From: Halothiobacillus sp.
GTDB taxonomy: Bacteria; Pseudomonadota; Gammaproteobacteria; Halothiobacillales; Halothiobacillaceae
NCBI GenBank assembly: GCA_024635755.1
Contig: JAGXIF010000033.1
Coordinates: 62,001 to 126,000 of the forward strand
Direction: 5' to 3'
Length of the DNA: 64,000 bases
Shown here: positions 1 to 11,400 of the stretch, piece after piece
Layout: the number at the start of each line of letters is the position of its first letter
Numbering within the stretch: the stretch's first letter is position 1
Notes under the pieces: model-generated
The model's input: only the letters and a program-made list of their open reading frames with translations
Told to the model about the DNA's origin: nothing
Databases searched by the model: none
Translations under genes and position numbers: made by a program

Positions 1-57
1 GTGTTGAGCAACGCGCAGAAATTCCTGCGCTTTCGATATCCCATGCCGAGCCGCTGA
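1..57 (+). CDS. C-terminal fragment of an upstream protein (partial; family not determinable)
   Basis: Frame 1 reads VLSNAQKFLRFRYPMPSR then TGA at 55-57, four nt before the next ATG; only 18 codons visible. Confidence 0.4.
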   Translation: MLSNAQKFLRFRYPMPSR

Positions 58-60
58 TCC

Positions 61-783
61 ATGGCCTCATCCGAGAAGAAAGCCACAGGTTCCCCCACGT
101 GGAGGACCTTTTTCGCCGAGCAGTCCCGCGTGTGCCGGGACCCGGCGCTGCGACAATTCTATGCCGCCGGCGTTCCCGATCCGGATACGCCGATTCAGGA
201 TGTGGAGATGATGGCACTCGACTTCGAGACGACCGGCATGGACCACCATCGCCATGCAATTGTGAGTATCGGACTGGTGCCGTTCACGCTGCGCACGATC
301 CGCCCGAATGCCGGCCACTACTGGGTGGTTTACCCCCAACGTCCGTTGGACGAGGCATCGATCGTGTTCCATCGAATCACCCACGCCGAGGTGGCCAATG
401 CCCCCGACTTCGACGAGGTGTTGGACGAGGTGCTAGCCGCGCTGTCCGGCCGGTTGGCCGTGGTGCATTACCGCCATATCGAGCGACCATTTCTCGATAC
501 GGCTGTGCTCGCCCGCCGGGGAGAACGCTGCCTGTTTCCCGTCATCGACACCATGACGATCGAGGCGTTGCAGGAGCGACAAGGATGGATGAGCCGCCTG
601 AAAGCGTTTTTCGGTGGAAAGCCGGTCTCCATCCGTTTGGGTGATAGCCGTGCGCGCTACGGGCTGCCAGCGTATTCGTCGCACCATGCCAAACTCGACG
701 CCCTAGCCACGGCCGAATTGTTGCAGGCGCAGATTGCCAGACATTACCGTCCGGAGACCCCCGTGGGAGAACTCTGGATATAG
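61..783 (+). CDS. DnaQ-like 3'-5' exonuclease
   Basis: 240 aa with ExoI-type motif ALDFETTGMD and downstream H-x4-D-like motif SSHHAKLDALATAELL. Confidence 0.8.
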   Translation: MASSEKKATGSPTWRTFFAEQSRVCRDPALRQFYAAGVPDPDTPIQDVEMMALDFETTGMDHHRHAIVSIGLVPFTLRTIRPNAGHYWVVYPQRPLDEASIVFHRITHAEVANAPDFDEVLDEVLAALSGRLAVVHYRHIERPFLDTAVLARRGERCLFPVIDTMTIEALQERQGWMSRLKAFFGGKPVSIRLGDSRARYGLPAYSSHHAKLDALATAELLQAQIARHYRPETPVGELWI

Positions 784-812
784 CTCAGCGCTCATCCAAT
801 CTTCGTGGACAT

Positions 813-843
813 AAAAAAGGCGACCATTAATGGTCGCCTTTCT
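813..843. terminator. Bidirectional intrinsic terminator
   Basis: AAAAAAGGCGACCATTAATGGTCGCCTTTCT: perfect stem with A/T tracts, between convergent genes. Confidence 0.85.
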
Positions 844-871
844 ACTGCTCCGTTAAGCCTTTCGGTCAGGC

Positions 872-2545
872 TTAGGCCTTTTTCTTGGACCGAGGTTCAT
901 CCATCAGTCCCTTGACGATGGCGTAACACCCGACCAGAAGCACGAGGGTGAACGGCAGGCCCGCGGAGACGGCGACGGCCTGCAGTGCTGCCAGGCCACC
1001 ACCGACGAGCAAGGCGATGGCAATCGCGCCCTCGATCACGCCCCAGAAGACACGCTGGGGTTTGGGTGCATCGATCTTGCCGCCCGCTGTGATGGTGTCG
1101 ATCACCAAGGAACCCGAGTCCGACGAGGTGACGAAGAACACGATCACCAGAACGATGGCGATGAAGGACGTGACCTCGGTCCACGGCATCTGGCCGAGTA
1201 CCTCGAACAACTGTATCGGCAGGTCAGAATTCGCAGCGCCCTCGAAGCCCTTTTGCAGTTGATCGATTGCGGCCGTGCCAAACGCGGTCATCCAGAATAC
1301 CGACACGACGGAGGGGATCAGCAGGACGGCAGTCAGGAACTCCCGGACCGATCGGCCACGGCTGACACGGGCGATGAACATGCCGACAAACGGCGACCAG
1401 CTGATCCACCAAGCCCAGTAGAACGTTGTCCAACCCTGGCTGAAATTGGCGTCCTCCCGACCGAAGGGGTTGGCCAGGAAGGGAAATTCGACAAGGTAGG
1501 AGCCCAGGTTCTTGAAGAACCCGGTGGCGATCAAGAGCGTCGGTCCGACGAAGACGACGAACATCAGCAGCAGGAAGGCCAGCACCATGTTGAGCTGGGA
1601 CAGGCGTTTGACACCCTTGTCAACGCCCAAGACGATCGAGATGACGGCCACGGCCGTGATGCTGGCGATCAACAGCACCAGCGTGGTGTTGCCCCCGGGA
1701 ATCCCGAACAAATGGCTGAGTCCGGCTGCGGCCTGCTGTGCACCCACACCGAGGGAAGTCGCCAGGCCAAACAGGGTGGCAAAGACCGCCAGGATGTCGA
1801 TTGCGTGGCCGGGCCAGCCCCAGATACGCTCACCCAGAATCGGGTAAAAGATCGACCGAACGGTCAGCGGCAACCCCTTGTTGTAGGAGAAGATCGCCAG
1901 CGACAGGGCCACGACCGCGTAGATCGCCCAGGGGTGCAGACCCCAGTGAAAGATGGTCGCTGCCATCCCGAGGCTCATGGCGGCCGACGGGTTGCCCTCA
2001 GCGGCTCCCAGGGGAGCCCAGTCCGTCCGGGCGCCGGCATCACCCATGCTGGTGCCGCCCAAGGCGGTGCCGTAGTGAGTCAGCGGCTCGGAAACGCCGT
2101 AGAACATGAGACCGACACCCATGCCCGCGGCAAACAGCATCGAGAACCATCCCAGGTAGGAAAAGTCCGGCGTGGCGTTGCCACCCCCGATGCGGACCCG
2201 CCCCAGTGGCGAGAAGATCAGGCCGATGCACACGATCAGGAAGATGTTCGCCGACAGCAGAAAGAACCAGGTCATGTTGCTGTTGATCCAGTTCTTCATG
2301 CCGTCGAACACGTTGGTCGACAGCTCGGGCAAAGCCAGGGTCAGCACGACGAACGCCAGCACCAAGAGGGAAGAGACGACGAACACGGCCCCATGGATGT
2401 CGATGCTGACGCCCATGGGGTTGGCCTGGTAGTTGTCCTGACCGATCTTGTAGTCCGTATCGATCAGGGTGGCTTCGCCTTCCGGTGCCGGGACGCCCAC
2501 CGACTCGCTGGGCGTATCCGGGGAACTTTCGGGTTTGTTATCCAC
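872..2545 (-). CDS. BCCT family (betaine/choline/carnitine) transporter
   Basis: 557 aa, many TM segments, BCCT signature region FYWAWWISWSPFVGMFIARVSRGRSVREF. Confidence 0.93.
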   Translation of the reverse strand: MDNKPESSPDTPSESVGVPAPEGEATLIDTDYKIGQDNYQANPMGVSIDIHGAVFVVSSLLVLAFVVLTLALPELSTNVFDGMKNWINSNMTWFFLLSANIFLIVCIGLIFSPLGRVRIGGGNATPDFSYLGWFSMLFAAGMGVGLMFYGVSEPLTHYGTALGGTSMGDAGARTDWAPLGAAEGNPSAAMSLGMAATIFHWGLHPWAIYAVVALSLAIFSYNKGLPLTVRSIFYPILGERIWGWPGHAIDILAVFATLFGLATSLGVGAQQAAAGLSHLFGIPGGNTTLVLLIASITAVAVISIVLGVDKGVKRLSQLNMVLAFLLLMFVVFVGPTLLIATGFFKNLGSYLVEFPFLANPFGREDANFSQGWTTFYWAWWISWSPFVGMFIARVSRGRSVREFLTAVLLIPSVVSVFWMTAFGTAAIDQLQKGFEGAANSDLPIQLFEVLGQMPWTEVTSFIAIVLVIVFFVTSSDSGSLVIDTITAGGKIDAPKPQRVFWGVIEGAIAIALLVGGGLAALQAVAVSAGLPFTLVLLVGCYAIVKGLMDEPRSKKKA

Positions 2546-2594
2546 GCGAATCTCTCCGTTGATTTGTTATGAGATGACGATTGCTTGTCGCTGA

Positions 2595-3011
2595 TCAGGG
2601 CCGCACGAGGAAGACCGATACGTTCGTATGCGCGGCCACCTTGCTCCCGTTGCCCGGCATGATGGCGTCGATATGGTGGGGGAGGTGAGTGCCCATGATC
2701 ACCAGATCGGCGCCAACCTCGTCGATTGCCTTGATCAGGATGTCATCGAGATCGGCGACGGGGTCGTGGCTGTTGTAGACCCGGCTGGTGGGTTCATGCC
2801 CATTGTCGGGAGCATGTTCGTGGGAGAAAGTCTTCAACTTTTCCGCGTATTCCTCTGGGGTACGCGCCACCGAGCTCGGTTGCGAGGTGGTGACACCGAC
2901 ATAGCAGAGTGCGGCATCGTAGTGCCGTGCCATGTCGGCGGCGACGTTCAGTGATTTTTCCAGCGCCTTGAGATGCGCCAGATCCACCGGCACCATTATT
3001 TTTTTGTACAT
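2595..3011 (-). CDS. Universal stress protein (UspA family)
   Basis: MYKKIMVPVDLAHLKALEKSLNVAADMARHYDA...LVIMGTHLP...GSKVAAHTNVSVFLVRP; start at 3011 preferred over the longer ORF start. Confidence 0.88.
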   Translation of the reverse strand: MYKKIMVPVDLAHLKALEKSLNVAADMARHYDAALCYVGVTTSQPSSVARTPEEYAEKLKTFSHEHAPDNGHEPTSRVYNSHDPVADLDDILIKAIDEVGADLVIMGTHLPHHIDAIMPGNGSKVAAHTNVSVFLVRP

Positions 3012-3240
3012 GCAGTCGGCTCCTCTTTCGGTTGCATGAACGGACTCGATCGGGAATCGTTCCATGAACGCTTTAAAGGCTTTTCTCAAGCTTCGCATGC
3101 GCTCGAGTATAGGCACCTGATTGCCTGTTTGTGTCCGGCAACGTTTTTAATCGGCCTGCCCACCGTAATGCCTTTGTCAATGAGATAAGAAGGTAAAAAC
3201 CGCACTTCGAATTCCCTTTATGCCGATAAAGAGCCCGTTT

Positions 3241-3984
3241 TTATTGGAGAATTTCTAAGTCATCCGTTCGCAGTTGCCAGAGTCGCTGGCCACTGGCGCG
3301 GTATTTTTGTTCGAACAGGGTCAGGGCCGGGTCTGTCTCGGGCAACGGACGGAGCGTGGTGGCCCGACCATGGTATTGCAGCGCGATCGCTAGTTCCTTG
3401 AGGTAGATCAGCCAGTTGCTTCGTGATTCGAACACTCCGCCAAGGGCCGCGAGGTCAGGGAATACCGGATGGGCGTGGAATCGCCTTTTCAGGTGACGCG
3501 GCTTGGGCTCGGGGTTGGGATAGAGGAGGTAGTGGCGGACTGGCTGCCAGCCGGCCTGGTTGGCCAATCGCCAGAAGTCGATCAGATCTGCGCGCACCAG
3601 CATGCAATTCTCGGGCGTGGCCTCGCGGTGTCGGGACAGGCGATCGGCCGACCGGTCGACACCAATGACAAGATGATCCGAATACATCCGGGCGAGGGCC
3701 CGGCTGCTGTCACCCGTCCCACAGCCAGAATCCAGGATCAATGGCCGGCCATCGGCACTTGCCTGTTCGTGGACCGGTTCGAAGGCCTCGCGGTTGTAGT
3801 CGGCGATGGGGCGTATGTAGCGGTTGGTGGCGTGCCGTTCCAAGTGCTTGAGGAGTGCCTCATGGGGCCCAGTCTGACGGGAACGCACGGCACGCGAACA
3901 ACCGGCGGCATCCGATGGATCGACCGATTTAGCGGATCGCTGATCGGAGGGCGGGATTGCCGGCTTCATCGACCGGTTTCGCAA
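3241..3984 (-). CDS. TrmB-like tRNA (guanine-N7)-methyltransferase / SAM-dependent methyltransferase
   Basis: LILDSGCGTGDSSRALARMYSDHLVIGVDRS motif; YPNPEPKPRHLKRRFHAHPVF resembles TrmB PDPWPKKRHHKRR region. Confidence 0.7.
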   Translation of the reverse strand: MRNRSMKPAIPPSDQRSAKSVDPSDAAGCSRAVRSRQTGPHEALLKHLERHATNRYIRPIADYNREAFEPVHEQASADGRPLILDSGCGTGDSSRALARMYSDHLVIGVDRSADRLSRHREATPENCMLVRADLIDFWRLANQAGWQPVRHYLLYPNPEPKPRHLKRRFHAHPVFPDLAALGGVFESRSNWLIYLKELAIALQYHGRATTLRPLPETDPALTLFEQKYRASGQRLWQLRTDDLEILQ

Positions 3985-3994
3985 GGGTGGCCAG

Positions 3995-5074
3995 TCATTC
4001 CGGCGCTCTCACCGAGCGGTCCGACACTTGCCGGCGGACCCGGTCGCTCAACAGAATGCCCGCCCAGCGTGTCTGCGGGCTGGAGTCGAGGGCGAGCTTG
4101 GCGATCATGGTCAGCGGCACGGCGAGCAGCATGCCGATCGGGCCGAACACCCACCCCCACACCAGCAGCGAGATCAATACGATCACCGGAGACAGTCCCA
4201 AAGTGCGACCCAATAGGCGCGGTTCGAGAATGCTGCCGATACTGATGTTCACCACCAGATAGAGCATGCCTACCATCAGGATCACCAAAGGCTCTGCGCT
4301 GACGATGGCGACAAGGACGGCCGGGATGGCGGCAAAAAACGAGCCGATCGTGGGAATGAAGTTAAGCAAACCGGCAAGGATGCCCCAGAGGATGGCGAAA
4401 TCGATGCCCAGCCAGCTCAAGCCGACGCCCACCAGCAACCCGGTCAGCGCGCTGGCTGCTGTCTTGATCAGCAGGTAGCGATAGACCGAGCGTAGGAATC
4501 GGCGGGTACGCACGCGCGCCCGGCGGCGCCCGGGGAACGCCGCGACCAGTTTGTCTGCCAGCGTGCGCTCCTCGAGCAGCAGAAGCATGAAGGCCAACAG
4601 TACGAGCAAGGTGCTGGCCGTGAACTGGCCCAGACCGGTGGCGATCCCGGTGGCGGTGCCGGTGATCGTGCTGGTCGCCGGCAAGGGGATCTGGGCCGGG
4701 AGCAGTTCGGGGGGCGCGCCGCGCTCGGCGAGCACGATCCGAATCTGTTCCAGCCAGCCGCCGAGCTGGGCCTGGTAGGCGGGCGCCTGATTCGCCAGGC
4801 TCTCGGCCGCTCCCTGCAGGGCCAGGAAGAGCAGGAAGAAGGCCACGCCCACCAACGAGAACAGGAACAGGATCGAGACCAGACCCGGGACGCCGCGACG
4901 CTGCATCCATGCCATCGGCGGGGCGCTGATGATCGCGAGGAACGCGGCCAGGAGGAATGGGGTCACGATGTGGCTGACGGTCTTCAGTCCGGCAAGCAGG
5001 ATGAACACCGCCGCCACCCCTAAAAGCCAGATTAGGGCACTCGGCTTGTGCGCCTGGGCGGCACCGGGTGTCAT
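3995..5074 (-). CDS. AI-2E family transporter (PerM-like)
   Basis: MTPGAAQAHKPSALIWLLGVAAVFILLAGLK...; polytopic; start overlaps upstream gene stop by ATGA. Confidence 0.85.
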   Translation of the reverse strand: MTPGAAQAHKPSALIWLLGVAAVFILLAGLKTVSHIVTPFLLAAFLAIISAPPMAWMQRRGVPGLVSILFLFSLVGVAFFLLFLALQGAAESLANQAPAYQAQLGGWLEQIRIVLAERGAPPELLPAQIPLPATSTITGTATGIATGLGQFTASTLLVLLAFMLLLLEERTLADKLVAAFPGRRRARVRTRRFLRSVYRYLLIKTAASALTGLLVGVGLSWLGIDFAILWGILAGLLNFIPTIGSFFAAIPAVLVAIVSAEPLVILMVGMLYLVVNISIGSILEPRLLGRTLGLSPVIVLISLLVWGWVFGPIGMLLAVPLTMIAKLALDSSPQTRWAGILLSDRVRRQVSDRSVRAPE

Positions 5075-7131
5075 CGCGGGGACTCCTCCGTCGGGGTAAT
5101 CCCGTGTTGCTTCAATAGCGGCTGGATGCTCGGCTCCCGACCGCGGAAGGCCTGGAACAAGGCCATCGGGTCCTCGCTGCCGCCGCGTTCGAGGATGTGG
5201 ACGAGGAAATCCGAGCCGGCGCGCTCGTTGAACACACCGTCCTCCTCGAAGCGAGACCAGGCGTCCGCCGAGAGGACCTCGGCCCACTTGTAGCTGTAGT
5301 AGCCCGCTGCGTAGCCGCCGGCGAAGATATGCGCGAATCCGTGCTGGAACCGGTTGTAGGCGGGCGGCTCGATCACGGCCACGGATCGGCGCACCTCATC
5401 GAGGGTGTCCTGGATGCGGGCGCCCACGGCCGGATCGAAGTCCTGGTGCAGCAGCAGGTCGAACAGTGAGAATTCCAGTTGCCGGACCATCTGCATGCCG
5501 GCTTGGAACTGGCGCGCGGCGCGCAGGCGTTCGAACAGATCGGCCGGCAGTGGCTCGCCGGTTTCGTGATGATGGGCGAACAGGTCGAGCGCCTCGCGCT
5601 CCCAGCACCAGTTCTCGAGGAACTGGCTGGGGAGTTCGACGGCATCCCAGGCGACCCCGCTGATCCCGGACACGCTGGCAGCATCCACCTGGGTGAGCAG
5701 GTGATGCAAGCCATGCCCGAACTCGTGGAAAAGGGTGGTGACCTCGTCGTGCGTCAGTAGCGAGGGCTCGCCGCCCACCGGTGGGGTGAAATTGCAGGTG
5801 AGGAAGGCGGCCGGCTGCTGGACGGTCCCGTCGGGCAGTCGACGCCGCTGGACTGCACCCGCCATCCAGGCGCCGCCGCGCTTGTGCGCCCGCGCGAACA
5901 GGTCGAGGTAGAAGCGGCCCCGTGGATTGCCGTCGCGATCCTCGATCTCGAAAAAGCGCACGTCCGGGTACCAGGTAGGCACGTCGTCGCGCTCGTGCAC
6001 CTGGATGCCGAACAGGCGCCTGACCACGGCAAACAGTCCCTCCACGACCCGATCGGCGGGAAAGTAGGGCTTCAATTGTTCCTGTGAAATCGCGAACCGG
6101 GCCTCGCGCAACTTCTCCCCGTAGAACATAAGGTCCCAGGGCTGCAAGGTCTCGGGGCCGCCGGATTCCCGGGCGAATACCTGCAGATCGGCCAGTTCCT
6201 GGCGGGCCTTGGGGGCCGCCTGTTCGGTCAAATCCTGCAGGAATTCCAGCACCTCGGCAGGGTTTCCGGCCATCTTGGTTTGCAGTGAACGCTGGGCGTA
6301 ATTGTCGAAACCGAGCAATTGCGCAAGTTCGTGGCGGATGACGAGGATGCGATCCATGACAGGGCCATTGTCCCACCGTCCGGCATATGGCCCGACATCG
6401 GAGGCGCGTGTCACGAATGCCTCGTAGAGGGTCTCGCGCAGGCTGCGGTCCTCGGCATGGGTCATGACCGCGAGGAAGCTCGGCATGTCCAGCGTGATTC
6501 GCCAGCCGGGCCGCTCGGCGCGTTCGGCGGCCTCGCGGAACAGGGCGCGGGCCGACTCCGGCAGGCCGGACAGGCGCGATTCGTCCTCGATGACCAGCGA
6601 CCAGCCGTTGGTGGCATCCAGCAGGTTGTTGGCGAATCGCGTGGTCAACTGGGAAAGCTCGCTTTTCAACGTCTTGTAGCGTTCTTTGTCGGCAGGATCG
6701 AGGTCGACCCCGGCGAGACGGAAATCACGGATCGCGTTCTTGACCACTCGGCGCTGCTCGACAGGAAGCGTCTCGAAGTCTGCGCGATCGCTCACGGCCT
6801 GATAGGCCGCAAACAGGGCCTCGTTCTGCCCGAGATCGGTCGAGTAGTCGGACATCTTGGGCAGACAGGCCTCGTAGGCCGCGCGGAGTTCCGGGGTGTT
6901 GACCACGGCATTGAGGTGCTTGACGGGTGACCAGGCACGGTCGATCCGATCTTCCAACGCCTCCATCGGGACGACGAAGTTCTCCCAGGTGAACGGTGCG
7001 CCCTGTTCCAGACGCTTGGCAATGGCGGCCCGGTTGTCGCTTAGGATCCGATTGATGGCCGGCTCGACGTGCTCCGGCAGGATGCGATCGAAGGCGGGAA
7101 GATCCGGGGTATCCAGCAAGGGATTGGACAT
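5071..7131 (-). CDS. prlC: Oligopeptidase A, M3 family metallopeptidase
   Basis: 686 aa, zinc motif LFHEFGHGLHHLLTQ, N-terminus NPLLDTPDLPAFDRILPEHVEPAI. Confidence 0.93.
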   Translation of the reverse strand: MSNPLLDTPDLPAFDRILPEHVEPAINRILSDNRAAIAKRLEQGAPFTWENFVVPMEALEDRIDRAWSPVKHLNAVVNTPELRAAYEACLPKMSDYSTDLGQNEALFAAYQAVSDRADFETLPVEQRRVVKNAIRDFRLAGVDLDPADKERYKTLKSELSQLTTRFANNLLDATNGWSLVIEDESRLSGLPESARALFREAAERAERPGWRITLDMPSFLAVMTHAEDRSLRETLYEAFVTRASDVGPYAGRWDNGPVMDRILVIRHELAQLLGFDNYAQRSLQTKMAGNPAEVLEFLQDLTEQAAPKARQELADLQVFARESGGPETLQPWDLMFYGEKLREARFAISQEQLKPYFPADRVVEGLFAVVRRLFGIQVHERDDVPTWYPDVRFFEIEDRDGNPRGRFYLDLFARAHKRGGAWMAGAVQRRRLPDGTVQQPAAFLTCNFTPPVGGEPSLLTHDEVTTLFHEFGHGLHHLLTQVDAASVSGISGVAWDAVELPSQFLENWCWEREALDLFAHHHETGEPLPADLFERLRAARQFQAGMQMVRQLEFSLFDLLLHQDFDPAVGARIQDTLDEVRRSVAVIEPPAYNRFQHGFAHIFAGGYAAGYYSYKWAEVLSADAWSRFEEDGVFNERAGSDFLVHILERGGSEDPMALFQAFRGREPSIQPLLKQHGITPTEESPR

Positions 7132-7317
7132 GCGTTACTCTCGACGGAAGGTGAACCGATTGGCCGCCCAGATTAGCATTTTTGCCTCGATGACTGGTTG
7201 TCGCATGGCATGTGGTGGGGGTTACGACTACGCTAAATGCGCTTGCGTGAATTGGTTCAAACCGCCTCTTTTCACAAGGCGGAGCCAGTCAGATCCACTC
7301 CGGGCCTCGGTGCAGCA

Positions 7318-8427
7318 ATGAATCCCTGTCAGCCTTCTCGTCGCGCCGTTTCCCTCGCACTCGCTTTTGCGATGGTGGCCATGACGTCCCTAGCCGGTTC
7401 CGTCGGGGCGGCAGAAGGCCCCCGTGTCGTCACCGAGACCGCCGAACCCACCGAGATTATCGAGGTGGTTTCACTCGACGGCACGGTCAACAGCCTGCAC
7501 ACGGCGGCGTTGTCGGTGGAGATTGCCGGGCTTGTCGAGGCGGTCCTGGTGGAAACGGGAGACCGGGTCACCGCCGGCACACCACTGTTCGAACTGGATG
7601 CCGAACTCGAGCGGTTGTCGGTGACCAGTCTCGAGTCCGAACGGCGTGAGGCCGTCGCCGCTCGGGAGGAGGCGGCTCGTCGTCTCGTGGAGGCAAGATC
7701 GGTCGGCGCCGGGCGGAATATCCCGCAAACCGAGGTCCGGGCCCGTGCCGCTGCCGTCGAGCAAGCGAAAGCCCGCGTGGCGCGGCTTACCGCCAATCTC
7801 GAACGGGGCCGGGCACGGCTCGATCGCCACCGGCTTGTTGCCCCTTTCGATGGCGTGGTGAGCGAGCGGCACGCGGAGCGAGGCGAATGGGTCTCGCCGG
7901 GGGAGGCGCTGGTGAATCTGGTCGACCGAGATGCACTTCGCCTGGATTTCCCCGTCCCTCAGCGCTACTACCCGCTGCTTGGCGAGGATGCCACGCTTGA
8001 TTACCGCGTGGATGGCTCGACGACGGATTGGCAATCGGCCGACATCGCCACCGTGGTGCCGGTCACCGATCCGACCTCGCGGACCTTCCTGCTGCGGGGA
8101 CAAACCATTGGGACCAAGCCATTGCTTCCGGGTATGGCGGTGGAGGGGCGCTTGCGGTTGCCGACTGGGCGTGAGGGGCTGACTGTGGCGAGGGATGCCA
8201 TACAGCGGTATCCGGATGGGCGCACCACGGTGTGGGTACTCGAGGACGTCGCCGCGCAGACGGTGGCCGAGCGGCAGGTCAACCTGGCGGATGGTTTCGA
8301 TGATCGTGTGGTGGTGACCGAGGGCCTTGCAGCCGGTATCGAGGTGATCGTGCGCGGCAATGAGGCATTGGAAGCGGGCATGGAAGTGCGCGTCGAGGGT
8401 GGTGATACCCAGGCGGGGGGCGACTAA
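7318..8427 (+). CDS. RND efflux periplasmic adaptor (membrane fusion) subunit
   Basis: Signal-like N-terminus, barrel-sandwich lipoyl-like halves and coiled-coil; 1-bp overlap with downstream RND permease. Confidence 0.88.
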   Translation: MNPCQPSRRAVSLALAFAMVAMTSLAGSVGAAEGPRVVTETAEPTEIIEVVSLDGTVNSLHTAALSVEIAGLVEAVLVETGDRVTAGTPLFELDAELERLSVTSLESERREAVAAREEAARRLVEARSVGAGRNIPQTEVRARAAAVEQAKARVARLTANLERGRARLDRHRLVAPFDGVVSERHAERGEWVSPGEALVNLVDRDALRLDFPVPQRYYPLLGEDATLDYRVDGSTTDWQSADIATVVPVTDPTSRTFLLRGQTIGTKPLLPGMAVEGRLRLPTGREGLTVARDAIQRYPDGRTTVWVLEDVAAQTVAERQVNLADGFDDRVVVTEGLAAGIEVIVRGNEALEAGMEVRVEGGDTQAGGD

Positions 8428-11400
8428 TGTTCGCCGCGGTTGTCCGACACGGCACGCTGGTCACCGTTGTTACCCTGATCATCGCGATCCTGGGGGCGGT
8501 TGCCGCATTGCGGATTCCGGTGCAGATGATCCCGGATCTCGACGTGCGCACCATCACGATCGAGACCCGTTGGCCCGGTGCCACGCCACAGGACATCGAA
8601 AAGGACATCCTGATCGAGCAGGAGCGCTTCCTGCGTAACATCCCGGGCCTGGCGGAGCTCAACGCCACCGCCACCAGCGATGCAGCCGAGATCGAACTGG
8701 AATTTCCCTTCGGAACGGACATCACCGAGGCGTTGATCGAGGTCAACAATGCCTTGAGCCAAGTGCCCGACTACCCGCGCAACGTCGACGAGCCGCGCAT
8801 CGCAGCCACGTCGTTTTCCTCCAATGCCTTCATGTACTTCCGGGTCGCGACGCTGCCGGGCAACCCGCGCGGCCTCGACATCGATCTGATGCGCGATTTC
8901 GTCTACGACGAGGTCCGCCCGCGCATGGAGAGCGTGCCGGGCGTCTCGGAGGTCACCATGCGCGGCGGGGCCGAGCGGCAGATGCAGATCCACGTCGATG
9001 AACGCCAGCTGGCGCGACGCGGACTAACACTGCTCGATCTGCGCGATACCATCCGGGCGCGCAACCAGGACATCTCCGGCGGGGAGTTGGATTCCGGCAA
9101 GCGACGCTATCTCCTGCGTACGGTGGGCCGTTTCGCCAGCGCCGAGGAGCTTGAGCAACTGGTGATCACCCGCAGGGGCGATGCCGTCATCCGGCTGGGT
9201 GACGTGGCGAAGGTCGCCCAAGGCGGTTCGCGTCAGCGAGGGCTCGCCTTTACCAACGGCCAGAAGGTGATCGGCCTGCAGGTACGGCGCGAGAGTGGCT
9301 CGAATGTCATCGACATCAAATGCGCGATGCTTGAGCAGGTCGAGCGCATCAACGAGGAGGTGCTCAAGCCGGCCGGGATGATCCTAGAGCTCAACACCGA
9401 CGATGCCCGCTATGTGCAAGCATCGATTCAGAATGTCTGGGTCAATCTGGGGCTGGGTGCGGCCTTCGCGACGCTGGTGATGTTCCTATTCCTGCGCTCG
9501 ACGCGTGCGACCCTGGTCGGGGTCATCGGCATTCCGCTGTGTGCGATCGCCGCGTTTCTCGGGCTGCTGGTCACTGGCCGGACCATCAACGTCATATCGC
9601 TCGCCGGGGTTGCCTTCGCCATCGGCATGACCGTCGACAACAGCATCGTCGTACTGGAGAACATCGAGCGACTGCGTCGCCGTGGCATGGCCCGTATGGA
9701 ATCCGCCGTCGAGGGTGTGCGAGAGGTCTGGCCGGCGGTGCTCGCCTCGACGGCGACCACGGTGCTGGTCTTCCTGCCGATTCTCTTTATTCAGGAAGAA
9801 GCGGGGCAGTTGTATTCGGATGTGGCCATCGCGATTGCTGCGGCGATCGTCGCCTCCATGTTGGTGGCGGTGATGCTGATTCCGACGCTCAGCGCGCGTC
9901 TGGATTTCGGTCGCGCAGGAAACGAAGGGGTCGCGACGCCGGCGTGGGGAGGGATCATCGAATCCGGCGTGCGCGGCATGATCGGGTCGCGCACGCGGCG
10001 CTGGACCACCATGGCTGTGGTCTTGGCGGTGAACGTGTCGATCGTCGTGTTTCTCACGCCGGCGGCCGAGTATCTCCCCGAGGGGGAAGAACCCAAGACC
10101 TTCGCGGTGATGAACGCGCCGCCGGGCTACAACCTCGACGAGATGGCGCGGATTGCTGAGGAGGTCGAGGCGCACCTCCTGCCGGCGGTCGAGGCGGATC
10201 CAGGTGCCTTCGAGCGAGGCGAGACGCCCGTGCCGCCGCTACGCAATCTGGTCATGCAGGTTCAACCGACCCGGATACGGGTGATCTCGGAGACGATCGA
10301 TCCCAGCCATATCGAGCCGCTAATGACCGAAATCACCCGGTTCTACGAGCAGTATCCGGGGATGCGGGCGTTCGCGGCCAAAGGGTCGATCATCTCGAGC
10401 AATGACGGCGGCACCCGCAGCATTTCGCTGGATATCGCCGGTCCGGACTTGGCGGATATCTACGAGGTCGCCAATCGTGCCTACGAACGGGCCGAGGTGA
10501 TTTTCGATGATCCGCGCATCCAGACCCGTCCCTCGACCCTGGAACTCGCCCAACCGTTGGTCGAGATCCGTCCGGATTGGAACCGTGCCGCGGAGCTGGG
10601 GGTGAGCTTGGAGGCGATCGGCTTTTCCGTCTCGGCCCTCACGGAAGGGGCCTACGTGGACGATTTCTTTCTCGACGACGACAAGATCGACATCTACCTC
10701 TACGGTTCCGGCGGGCGCGACCCGCGTCTGGCGCGACTCGACGAGATCCTGCTGAAAAGCCCCCAGGGTGCCAGCATGCCGTTGTCATCGATCGCGCGCA
10801 TAGACACGCGGGTGGACACCAGTATTGTCCGCCGCGTGGATGGCAAACGAATGGTGACCCTCGACATCATCCCGCCGGATTCTGTGGCCCTGGAGACCGG
10901 CGTCGAGCGAGTTCGCGAGGAACTAGTTGGTCAGATGCGTGCGGCTGGGGAGGTCCCCGCTGGTGTCAGCCTGTCCATCTCCGGGGCGTCCGATCAGCTT
11001 AACGCCACCCGGGAGGCGCTTTCCGGCAATTTCGTGATCGCGCTGGCGATCATCTACCTGCTCCTGGTTGCTATCTTCACCCACTGGCGCTACCCATTGC
11101 TGATCATGACCGCGATTCCGCTCGGCATCGCCGGGGGCATTGCCGGGCTGGCGCTGATGAACCTGGTGGGTGGTCTGCTTCCGGCAATCGGAGTGAAGGC
11201 CATCAGTCAGCCGTTCGACATGATCACCATGCTCGGCTTTCTCATCCTAATGGGGACGGTGGTCAACAATCCGATCCTGCTGATCGAACAGGCCCGACGT
11301 AGCTTTGCCGACAGACGTGACGCGGTGGAGGCGGTGATGGATGCCGTCTCGGTGCGGCTGCGCCCGATCGTGATGACCACGTTGACCACCCTCAGTGGGC

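Noticed and set aside
1253-2572. 439-aa plus-strand ORF
   Set aside because: Antisense to the BCCT transporter; Q/D/H/G-rich translation without motifs.
5075-5287. N-terminal extension of the AI-2E transporter ORF
   Set aside because: The extension overlaps the prlC 3' end out of frame and is Arg/Gly-rich. The internal ATG at 5074 with ATGA overlap is the better start.
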